From: Undaria pinnatifida
Taxonomy: Eukaryota; Sar; Phaeophyceae; Laminariales; Alariaceae
NCBI GenBank assembly: GCA_012845835.1
Contig: JABAKD010000028.1
Coordinates: 14,598,063-14,662,062, forward strand
Reading direction: 5' to 3'
DNA length: 64,000 nucleotides
Positions 11,601 through 23,800 of this stretch are shown here, one piece after another. The translations under genes were made by a program, and so were the position numbers. The notes below the pieces were generated by a model. That model was not told where the DNA came from, did not search any database, and was given only the letters and a program-made list of their open reading frames with translations. Every line of letters begins with the position of its first letter. Positions within the stretch are counted from its first letter, which is position 1.

Positions 11601-14600
11601 TGAAGTCGAAGTATCTTGTCGAAGTACCTTGTTGAAGTACCTTGTTGAAGCAACTTGTTGAAGTACCTTGTTGGCGTGCCTTGTTGCAGTACCTTGTTGA
11701 AGTACCTTGTTGAACTACCATGTTGAAGTACCTTGTTGGAGTACCTTGTTGAAGTACCGAAAAAACACATGCCACGGTAGAGTCGATATCACCAACCATG
11801 GTTCCTCGGAGACTACTCCTTTCTTGAGGAGCTGTATACACAATGGTTGGTTTAGAGAAGCGAAAAACACTGATTTAGAGCAAAACAAAAATGTAACAAC
11901 CACATGAAAAGTCCCCATGGCCCCGTGGGTGAACAAGAAAAGCCCATTCGCTAGACGAGAACAGCGTTCGTTCCTCCGAATTTGGGCTAATCAACACCGC
12001 CCTTCAAGAAGGTATTTATCCAAAAATTTCTACCCCTATCTCATCACGCGTGAAGTGCATCCGCCCTTCAGGAAAAGATTTATCCAAACAGTTTCACCTC
12101 TATGTTATGGCGCGTGAGTTGTAGGTAGATTAGGTAACTCTTGAGAAATCTTTTCGGCGAAAAGTGCTACAACTACCGCAGCACTCCCCCAAACTTTTGA
12201 TGGACCAGGACCCCTCCTGGGACACAACCCACTGTTACATCACTGCTAGATTACTGCTACATCACTGCTACATTACTGCTCACGGAGTGTCGCCAGGACC
12301 CAGTAATGAAAACACCGCCTTTGTTAAGTGCCCACCCGGTAAGCATGGCCTAGATATCGCAGATCGTACAGATCGTACAGATCGCGGGGCTGCCTATCTA
12401 AAACGATCAAGAGCGCGAACAGGGATACTTTTTTCCCGACGTGTGAACGAAAGAAGGTTCGGTCTGTTCTAGGAAAAAGTCCACTCCCTCAAGTACCCAT
12501 CGGGCAAACATTATCTAGATCTCGCAGATCATACAGACCAAGCATCTTCCTAGATCCAAAGACACCTAGATCGTGAATAAGAATCCGCCACAGCACTCCT
12601 CACGGGACTCTCGCCAGCTGAGGGAAGGGACGCCCGCAGCAACACAGGATCCCTAATAAACGAAAAACGGGGGGGACTAAGAAACCCATGCTAACGTTCG
12701 CGGGAAACTAATAAACTAGAGAGCCATTACACTGAAGTTTTAGTGTAGTTAAGTTAGGTGAAGTTAACTTAGTGTTGAACGCACCCTTTTCCGTAGAAAC
12801 AACCCAGCCTGGGTCACGATTTCCGTTTTTTGTTAGGTTCGATCCCTCCTAGGGGAAACCCGATTGCTCACGGATTGTCGCCAGCTGGGGGAAGCGGCGC
12901 CGGCAGTAATCAAACCTGGGGCGTACGTCACGGTGTCGGGGCAAGGAGAGCGGGGAGCGGTGACGTTTCACCCGGAGTCTCTGTCCTACGCCGTCAGGTT
13001 AGGTGAGTCTCGTTTATAAACCGTGTTCGAGGTGAACCCGCGTTTTTGAGGTGTGCGAGGTGAACCCGCGCTTTGGAGAGACAAGTTAGTGTACCCTGGT
13101 ACTTGACATTATTATAAAAAACGAAAATACGCTCCAGCTGTGAGATCGAAGATTTTGTCGAAACTCATCTTTGCAAGCTGTGTGTGATACTCCGATCGCG
13201 CGTATTACGAGTTGTGTGTCCTCATTAAGGATATAGGTCGGCGACTCCCCTTACAACTGCAGTATAGCTATCAGGGTCAACAGGGTGATTTTAGTCAGTC
13301 TGTGCGCGGAAATTATAAAACCCGTTTCTGAGGGGGACAAAATCTGACAGCTGTGGAGGGAAATGTATTCTTTTATCAAGTGAATCTTGTAAGTCGAATA
13401 ACCGGTGAGGGGGGGGGGGCGAGTTTTGAAGGACGTGGGGGCCTGGTTTTGATCAAAAGCGAGCGGGTTTGGAGGGGGGGGGGGGGGGGGGGGGGGAAGG
13501 GGGGACAATTGTGCATGTAAGCTATAAATCCTTTCAAGGGGATAAATCTGACGGTTTTGGAAGAAAAAAAAAAAAAAATGACATTATTGTGTGATGTATT
13601 TTTTCGGTTGCAGCAGGGTTAGGACTATGGCATCTAAGGCGTTTCCTGAAAAACAGTTATTTATTTTGCTGTGTCGTCATGAGCTGCAGACACCCCTCCC
13701 TTTTCACCGTCTTCTGGCGAACGCCTTACGTTTGTTGTCGAGCTATGTATACACTATGCAGACAACACCAGCTACTGTAATGCAGCACCAACGGTTTGTG
13801 TTGCCGAGCTGCTTCGTAGGTATTGCCTGCGTGTGTTGTGTGGTAAGCTCATCCCCGCCAACGATGGGGATGGCGTCTGTGGTAGGACGTGCATGAACAT
13901 ATACCTGGTATGGAGCTTTTCAATGCCACGGCGAGGCACGCTAAAGCCAGAATGATGCGGCGTGCGTGGCAACACCTGAGGAGACGCCTTGAAAAGTCGA
14001 ATCCCCTTCGAAAGACACTGACTGTCGTACGGAACGATTTTTGTTGCGACTGTTTTTTTGGCAGAGAACCATCCAGCAAAAACATTGGATATTGCGATAT
14101 GACGCCGTAAAACCAGTCGTAAACCAACGAGCCACGAAGTCAACACTGCGTGATGGTACAGAAAAATCGGCCACCACATCTGTCTATGATCTACACCACA
14201 TTTGATGGCCGTCGTTTAACTTTTGTACGCAGTGAACACTTTGGAATCGAAGGCGCTAGCACTGGAGAACTGCAGCGAGTGAGACGAAGAGGAGTATCCC
14301 CACCTTGGACTATTTGGTTTGATTGGGTTAGGGTTATCGTTATGGTTGCGGTGGCGGTTAGGGTTAGGGGTAGGGATAGTAGTATATATACATACATACA
14401 TACATATGTAACTCAAAGTGTAGTCTATACCAGCCGTTTTCTCGTACAAAAGGTATGCACTTTCTCACGAACAGCCTGCGCTGTCCGTCGTGCAACCATT
14501 TGAGGCAGTTAACACCTCGGAATCAAAGGCGCTGGTACTGGAGAACTGCAGCGAGTGCGACGTGACCTACAAGCTTTTCTACATCGCCAACAAGGAGCCG

Positions 14601-17600
14601 CCGGCTCGGCACTCATCCAAAGGTGATACACGACGTCTTGCCATTCCTTCCAAAGGCGATACCTGTGACTCAAGCCTGTCTCAAGCGGACGAGTTGCCTC
14701 GGCTATGCATGTGCAGTACCTTGTTTTATTTGTTCCTAAGAGGCGTTATTCGATCCCAGAGTTATCCTGCAGCGATTGCGACATAGTCTATACTGTTTCT
14801 TCACCTATGCACTGGTATGTGCAGTACCTTGTTTTATTTATTCCTATGAGGACTTGCTCCACTCCAAAAAGTTATCCTGCAGCGAGTACGAGGTGACATA
14901 CGGACTATTCTTTTCATTTCCGCCAACGAGCTTCTCGCTCGTCCTTAGGCAAAAAGGCAAAAAGGCAAAAAAGGCAAAAAAGGCAAAAAGGGGGCACCTG
15001 CGCCGCGATAGGGTGGCGCGTTCGGCCTGAGCACTTCGAATTAGTGTGTATCCTCATCTCAACGGCTACCCAACATCGTTGCAATATAATGTTGTGTGTT
15101 GTCCATATGATATTTTACTCAATTTAATCAAACACGTCAGCTGTGAGTTCGATCAATTTCAAGGTCGATACTCATCTTTGTAAGCTGCGTGATACTCCGG
15201 CCGCGCGTTAGATGCACTACTCTTTGAAGATAAAGTACCTTGCATGGGTTCATGCCCCCGCTGGATGCCGCCAGGGTCAACACGACAAGTTTAGTAAGGA
15301 GCGGTTTCGGTCCTACAACTATTTCGAGCACTGATACTAAATGACATGAGATGATCATGATTTTCGTTGTATATCTAGGCGATGGGATTGCTGATCCGGT
15401 TGCGCTTTCGACCCATCTCGCGGTAGGGGTGCCGCAGAAATTTCTAAGAATTTTCTGAGCTCTTAAAATGAGGAACATCAACATCAACATCAACATCACC
15501 CGAAACATGACGCCGAAGACGTTCGTTCGCGCAACCCGACCAAGCTTCAACGCCCTCACTAGTCCTTAACCAAGTCAATAAAGCAATACAAATGATACCT
15601 GATACTCACTCGTGAAATGATTGTTCGCCTACCGTAGCCGACGGTTCGTCACTTGAGGAGGTCGACCAATCAGAAGGCCACAAGCACCATATGCCCCAAC
15701 AACTGCAGCCCCTACCATTAGTACCGTGGATGACTCTTCCTAAACATTTTTGGCAACGGCGGTGCTCGGGTGGCTTGGTGTTGATTGGTTTCAGACCTGC
15801 TCCAAGGAGGAGCATCACAACTCTATGAAAGTACCTGGTAGCTGCTTCGTCCATCGTAGCAGTCACCGTGAAACATGCTTGCGTACCGGTCTGGGTCCAA
15901 ATAGATGGCACTTTTGGAGGTGCTCAAGAGATAACAAACGATAACAAGGTGGCGTATGTTCAGACTCAGATTAGCACCAGCATTCGCTTTGTTTTATGTC
16001 TCTGTATTTTCAGCAGCAGTACAGTCAGTACCTGGCATGGCCAAAATGGCATTCGTTTTTAACAATGTTTTCAACGACCAAATGTTATTCTTGTATACTC
16101 GCCTTGGCCTATATTCTTACAGCCGTTAGTGCTGTGCCTTGGCAGACGACAATACCGGCACTAAACTGGGACCCCGAACTGTCCCGGGATGGTGCAGTAC
16201 AGTACCATGAAGGACGAGCAAGGTCATGACAAGCGATTACCACCGCACCAAACTGGGCCACGGCACTAAAGGGTACAGCACTAACGTGGGACCACGACGT
16301 TAGTGGGGATGCTTACCTAACTTGTTTTTCATCCTCCTGCAGCCCCGTTTACGGGAACAAAACCGTCCAAATTGGAAAAGGGTGGACAAAGACCAATGTC
16401 GTTGTACTGCACCTCCGTTGGCTAAAGCATGCTCACGCTCGCTATTGCTCCGTGTGCTGCCACAGGATGCACCGCTGCCGACTGGAACAAGCTCACGACC
16501 ATGTTTTGGGTTATTCCCAAGGCGGGTGGGGAACGCAAAACCTAAAGCTTAAGCTCACCGCTCTCTTTTGTTTTTCTCCATTTTTGTGCCGTGTGCCAAT
16601 TTATCTCGATATGCCTCGATATGCCTCGATATGCCTCGATATGCCTTTAGGATGCACCTCTGTAGGCGGAGGAGAAGCGGGAGGAGGAGGAGAACCGGCG
16701 GGGAGACGGGCGTTACGTCCGGTACCGCAGGAGGACGGGGAGGCGAAGGGTCTAAGTGGAAGCAATACTTCTCACGCTCTTTTCGTCGACAAACCCGAAG
16801 GAACCCTACCAGCAAGGTATGTAGAAGGCGATATCGACACACTATCCAGATTTTTTGAAAGCCGTTCAATTCAACTGTGTACGCATCGGCCATTACACCT
16901 ATCAATTACACCTATCAATTACACCTATCAATTGCAGGTATCATTATTATCATTGTGTTGTCTTCACATCACATCAGTTATTTCTACACAGCGACATCAT
17001 CGGCACACGGTGCACACGGTGCACACGGTGTCCGTCCTAATAATGATGTTACCTCCAAGAGAGATAATTTTTTGTGGTCACAGACTATGAAACCGAGAAA
17101 CCAAAATAATCGCAGCACTTAAGGCTATACTTCGAAGTATCGACAAACTATTGGGGAGTTTCAGAAGCCATTGAATCTTAACCGCGTACAAGTCGGCAGT
17201 TACACCAAATTTGGCGCCACGACACATGTCGCAAGAGGAGTTTTTCAGTGGTAGCAATTATCGGTATCCTTGAACATATAAATATCACCAAGGAATTGGA
17301 TGAGGGCTTCTGGCCCCAAGCGCGGGGGCCTCGCCCAGGAAAAACCATCATGTTGAGTGCGCACTCACGCGTCGACCGCCCCACCAGTTGTAAGAATGCG
17401 TTGACTCTAACATGCGCGAGGATCGAAACGCCAAATCATCATTGCTGTTCTTAAGTTTTCGTCGTGGCACGTTGCTGTTTTGGGCGCCAGATCTCGCACG
17501 AGGACTATCGCCACATTCCGACCGATCTCGGAGGGAGCGTACGAGTTTTCGTTCCTTTGCCAGGTGGGGCTTTTCGGTGTACACAGAGCCAAGATGACAG

Positions 17601-20600
17601 ACTTTGCCGTGAGCCGCGCGATGTTGTTTTCCCGTTTGTCTTCGTGGTGACAGTTAGTGTCGGTCCGCATGCCGATACTGGGGATGGTGTTCCTTCAAGT
17701 AATGTATTCGTAGTTTTGGAATTAATCGAGGGTCGGTTAATTGAGCTTTTTCCTTGTTAGAGAAGACGATACGCAAACAAACTGTGCCTTGTACCCTTGT
17801 GCCCATTGGTGTTTGTACAGCTCTTCACGGTACGGAACGGTACGGAGCACTCCAACCGCATCGTTCAACCACGGCACTGCCTTCCCCTCCTTCACCAAAA
17901 ACGTTCGCCACCATTCTGCGATGAAAGCCGTCAGGAGACACACTCTCATCCCTTGGCAGACGGAAAAAAATTCCTCAGTTTTGCCTTGCCTTTCGCCAAA
18001 CTACTGCACCTACGTGCGTAAAAATAAAGAACGTTTTGCCTAAATATTATTATGTGAAAGATTAGTAGATGTTCGTACAGAGTGACGAGTTTTCCCAGAG
18101 GAACACTCGGCGCTTCGCCCTTGATAGTGCGCACGTTTTGTCCTGGTTTACTATACTGTGTTTCCTAGCGTATTTGTCCTACATCGTTTTCTTTGTCCCC
18201 TCGAAGGTTTCGCTGGTCAGCCGTACGGAAGACATCAGCAGTCCACGCATGTATTGCAAAATCCATAACCCAATAGAGCACCTTCACGGCATGAACCCCT
18301 CCAGACGCAACAATCAACCATGTTACTCCCCTCCCCAACCACCCAGAAACGTCCACCGCCTCTCCCCATCGTTTGGGTTCCTTCAAAGGTTTCCTTTGTC
18401 AACAGCACCGGGGACATAAGCAGTCTACCCTAACTCCAGACTGAGGTGGCCAAGCAGGGTCACACGGCGCGGGCGTCCGTGGCTTGGCCATAGATGACAT
18501 ATGTTCGGTGCATGTTAGCTATGCAGCACTACCCCCTAGACCGCTTAGTCATGGTGACTGAGTGGTTAGCGGATAGTGCTCTAGAGCTAACTGTGCCCGA
18601 TAAATGCCCTGTGCACCCCTAAGGTGACGTGCGCCCAAAGGCATCGTTCAACCATGTTGCTCTCCTCCCCCCTTCACGCAAACCGCCTTCCACCGACCCA
18701 CACTGCTTTTTTTTTGTGTGACGAAGGTCTCCCTTGTCAACCGTACTGGAGATGAGAACAGTCCATTCCGTCATCAGATTGAGATGGCCGAGCAGGGTCA
18801 CAAGGCGAGAGCATCCGCAGCGCGGCTAGAGGATGTGGGAGCAGTAGCGGCTCCAGCACGTGCAACTACCAACACGGACCGTGGTGCTGTGGGCAAACTG
18901 GGGCGCGAGGAGGGAGGGATGATGCCACTACGGTGCAGCGTCAGCGGCAGGCAAGCGACAAATACACACCGGTATATTTTAGGGTTGATATATGTATATT
19001 GTTGGCACAGGGTAACAAACCATTTCCAGTGCATCTCGCAAAACCCAAAAGCACAAAAACAGGGTATCCTCTGGCGAGGCGTGAAAATGACCGCGCTACC
19101 GTAGACTTAGTCCGAGCGTCATTGGAAGAGAAAAAAAACCAAACTAATATGCATACTTGAACTAAAATACAAAAGACATACAAGTACCAAAATACAGTAC
19201 ATACTAAAAAATACCAGCACCAAACTACATGCTATAATAATACTAGAATACATACTAAAACACATACAACAATACAAGTGGAGCTCCCACTTACTTGAGC
19301 TAATCCTGACCCTAATCCTTGCCCTAAGTATGACCAAACTCGATGCAATTATTGCTGTTGTGCGAAGGGCGTCATTCCCATCAGTGGTCTTCCGTGATGT
19401 ACGCATGACGAGAGAGGGGGGCGAGCACGTGCCGGGATCGTCCCCGCGAAGCCTATGGGCTGCTCTGTCCTTATCCACAATCAACGACATGCTCAGCAAG
19501 CCGTTGTCCGAGGAGGAAGTCAAGTTTAACCAGGTAATACATCCTTCGTACCTTAGTAGGAGGGGTACTAACCAGGTGGGGTGTCTGTGGGAGAGAAGCG
19601 GTTAGAGGGTACAGTGTTCTTTATGGGGGGGTTTCAGTGCATCCGGGTGATGTGTCGTGAGAGCGGGTCATCCCCATGAAGTCTGCGGGCTGCCCTTTCG
19701 TTCTCGACCATCACCATCACGCCAAGCAAGCTCTTATCCGAGGAGAAAGTCAAGATTAACGCCTTTGCAGCTGAGAATTGGTTTTTTCTGGATACATTAC
19801 TTGGATTTAGTATAGATAGGGAGGGGTTAACCCAGTCAGGCGCGTGCTACCGTGGGGCAGCACGTTTTTTCGACAAATTATTGTTTTTGCGTGGCGGCTT
19901 ACTCATTTGTTGATTGTGTTAGATGGTTGGCCATACCATTGACCACACATCCCTTTCGAGACAAAGCCTATGGTCGGGGGGCGGGGGGAGGGGGGGGGAC
20001 TTACAGTGCTCCATACGGAGAGTGTGAAGTTTGGACAGGTGATATGTCGCGAGGGGGGGTTTCAACCAGGAGGGATGTCGTGAGAGGAGAGTTTTAGCCA
20101 GGTGGGATGTCGTCGTGGGGGGGGGACCTCTAAGCAGGCGATGTGTCGTAGGTGGGAGCTCTAACCAGATAAGATGTCGTGAAGGAGAGCTTAGAGTGTT
20201 CTTCGTACTTCTGCCAAGAATTTTGCAAGAGTTGCATTCTGCAAACCTGCGTTAATTTTGTTTTTGACGCGTGCTGCGTCACGGGCAGCACGTTTTGGCC
20301 GGAATGTTTGTATCTCACCGATGGAGGCTCTTCAACTGACTAGCAAACCAATGTCAAGGCACTATAAATTTGTGCTTGGCAGCATTATAAGTTGTGCACC
20401 GGTGGCCGCTTCAACGCCTCCACAACTGGAAACCCGTGTTTGGGGACAAGTCAATTGAAATTTGTGTTGGACGCGACTACGATAGGGGTCGCACTTTGTT
20501 TTTGGTTGAAAAAAAACTGAAATGACGGGGCTACTTAACCCGAAGCCGTCGCAATTTCATTTTGCAAGATGTTTGCAAGATGTTTGCAAGATGGTTGCAA

Positions 20601-20736
20601 GATGATTGCAAGATGTTTCTTTCAATACCTATGCCGTGGAACTGATTGATTGGTTGATTGATTGATTGATTGGTGGATTGATTGATTGGTTGATTGGTTG
20701 ATTGGTTGGTGATTGATTGATTGATTGGTTGGTTGG

Positions 20737-20811
<75 letters not shown>

Positions 20812-23800
20812 CTTGATTGTTTGATTGATTGATTGGGAAGCACGTTAATGTTTTCGAAAACAATCAATCAGTTTTTGCCTCAGGGAGGTATACTATTGTG
20901 CTATTATGCTATGAATAGTATTAACAGACTGTTATGGTATTGATAGTATCAATAGACTATTGTACTGTGAATAGTTTCAACAGACTATTATGCTATTAAT
21001 GGTATCAATAGACCATTATGCCATTGATAGTATCAATACTTTATCACAGTAGTTCATCAAGTGAAGAGCCTCAGCAAAAACAATGGTTGGTGCATCTCTA
21101 TGGAAACCTGTTATGGGGGGGGCAAGTTACTTCGATCTGCTGCCGGGAGGGGTTTTGGGGCTCTAAAGGCGTTGAGGAGCCATAGTGCCTCGGGGGGGCA
21201 GGGTGCCATATACATAAACGCCTCGTATCAAAATTGGCCCTTCTTAAGGGACCTATTTCCTTTGTAGTGGACTCGACCGTTCATCTAGTACTTGGGGAGC
21301 ACGTACATCACTCGTTTTCTATGTGGCGTTTTTCGGACGGGAGACATTGTTGTGGGCCCTTCCAAGCGAACTGTGGCCATTTATTGAGCGCTGCGCTCGC
21401 AAACAAGGGACAAGGTCCTACAGAAAAGTGAGAAATAGGGCGTGAAGAAATTTTAGACGCTTCCTATGCCGCTTTTCTTATCGCGGGATCCTTTAACAGG
21501 ATCAACATAGCGTAACTGCAACGTTTGTTCTCCATGTGGTCCTCTTTATGCAGGAGTCTTCTCCTGATACTTCGCAGCTGCCACGGTTCGACGTCCCTTT
21601 CGTCCCTTCTGCTATTGGTTGCGGGCCGGTGGTCATCACTCTGCAGGTAAAGCATTGCACACGTCGGGCAGGTCACCGATTTCCACCTGACGATCTAGCT
21701 CTTTCAGGTAATATCGTGTGGTCTAGCTCATGTTATCTGGAGGGACTCCGTACGATCTGCATGATCTAGCACTTTTTCCAGAGTTGGATCTGTAGTCTTT
21801 ACGCATACAGATCCTGTTCCTGCACAGCACACCATCTCGTAACGCCAGATACATGACTATTTTATTGTAGATTATCTATATGATGTATATGATGTATATT
21901 ATATTTATGATCTACATGATCTGTATGATCTAGATCGTCATCTGTCTGAAGTGTGAAATATTGATTCTGGTGAGTTACAGCAGTGGTGATGCATGCCGAG
22001 TAAGTGGCGATTCATGCTGAACTATTGGCGATTCATTCTGAATTTAGTGGTATTCATGCCGAATCAGTGGTGATTCATGCTGAATTTGGTGGCGATTCAC
22101 GCCGAATGAGTGGTGATTCATGCTAAAGTTCGTAATGACTTATCGTGAATTAGTACGAGCTATTCATGCCGGTGCCAATAGCGTTAAGGCTGGGCCTTCA
22201 GATCTCGCCTCCAGATCTCGAGAAATAATCCGCCGATAGATCGCTTGGAGATGCCGACAGATAGCATGTGTCTCGCGCCTGGCTACTAGATTATCTCCGA
22301 CATTCAGCTGAACAAAGAAAAGCAAACGGTTACATACGGCCTGAGCGGTAGCAGGCCCACAGCAACGAACCGCAACCCCCAAGAGTGGAAAATTTGCTTA
22401 ACCGTTAGCAGAAATGTTTACCTTCGGCCTCCTCACATTCGCCGCCACGACATGCCGTGTGGCATGCCGTGTGACATGCCGTGTGACATGCCGTGTGATA
22501 TGCCGTGTGCATTGCAGAAACCTACGAAGAAACAACGTAGTAAGAAAAAAGGAAGACTGGTGCTCAAACCAATCAAAAGGTCCAAGATCTGATACACTGA
22601 CGTCCGTGTATAACGCACCCTCCCCCAAAATAAGAGCACAGGTCGTTGACTTTGTGTTTGTTACTTGGCGTCCTTGTGCTCTGTACATCCTTACTATGGC
22701 CTTCAACAGGTGTGCAATCCGGGACTGCTCCCAACCTCTGTGACGGTGAACTTGCCCAACGCAAAACCGGTTGAGATGGAAACGTGGGCGAACCAAGGGG
22801 AGCCTACAGCCGAGGTATATGATGACAACTGAGTGTTTTCTCATCTGGGTGTTGTTTATCTTATGATTTATATACGCGTTGGTTGTCTGAAGGTTGATTA
22901 TCTGAGCGGTGATAATCTGAGTGTTGCTTCTGTGAGCGCTGATTGTTGCTTCTGTGAGTGTTGATTGTCTGAGCGCTACTTATCTGCGTGTTGTGTATCT
23001 GCGTGTTGATTATGTGATTGTCGATTATCTGAGCAGTGAGTATCTGATCGTTTTTTCTAGGTGTTGATGTCTGGGGTATTGATTGTATGAGTGTTGATCT
23101 TCTGAGCGTCGCATATCTGATCGCTGAGTATCAGAGAGCTGATTATCTAAGCGTGGATTACATGAGTGTTGATTAACCGATTGATGATTGCGTCTATTAA
23201 CGCCGAGCGGATAGGTTTACACCCCGCGTTCCATGCGGTTGCTTTGACGAACTGATAGGACTGCGTTCCTGTAACAAACAGAAAAAAATCGTGCATACGT
23301 TTTTCTTGTTTAGTTTTATTTTGGTGTTTTCTTCTCTGTGGGAACATATTCGTAGGACTGATCGAGATTGAACCTCATCTGCACATTATGTGATGAAAAA
23401 ACAACAATACTACCAGGTACAGTACAGTACGTGACGGCGTGCAACAATTTGACAGACAAGAATGTCAGGGCATGAATAGAGTTGGAGACAAATATAAAGC
23501 ATCGCCTTTTTTTTCCTGAATGGAAAAGAATGTAAGACACACCCTGCCTTTCTGTACAATAATCATCCCAGCCTGGCCAGAAATAAGAGATTCTTAACTG
23601 GTGTCGCATTATGTACCATGTACGCATAACTATCATGCTGACATGATTATTTATCGTGTTTTTCCACCCGCAGAAGCTCCGGCAAAACGAAATCATTGAC
23701 AGGCTTAAAGCGTTTTCCATTACGCCCGACCCGGGCACCGTGATAGAAGTGTCGGCAGGCGAGAAACAGACGCTGAAGATTGCGTACAGTGCCGACTCGC

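Noticed and set aside
17797-18043. Possible exon between exons 9 and 10
   Set aside because: Open frames there have no ASH pattern or matching splice phases, and part of the sequence is a diverged copy of the intron upstream of exon 10.
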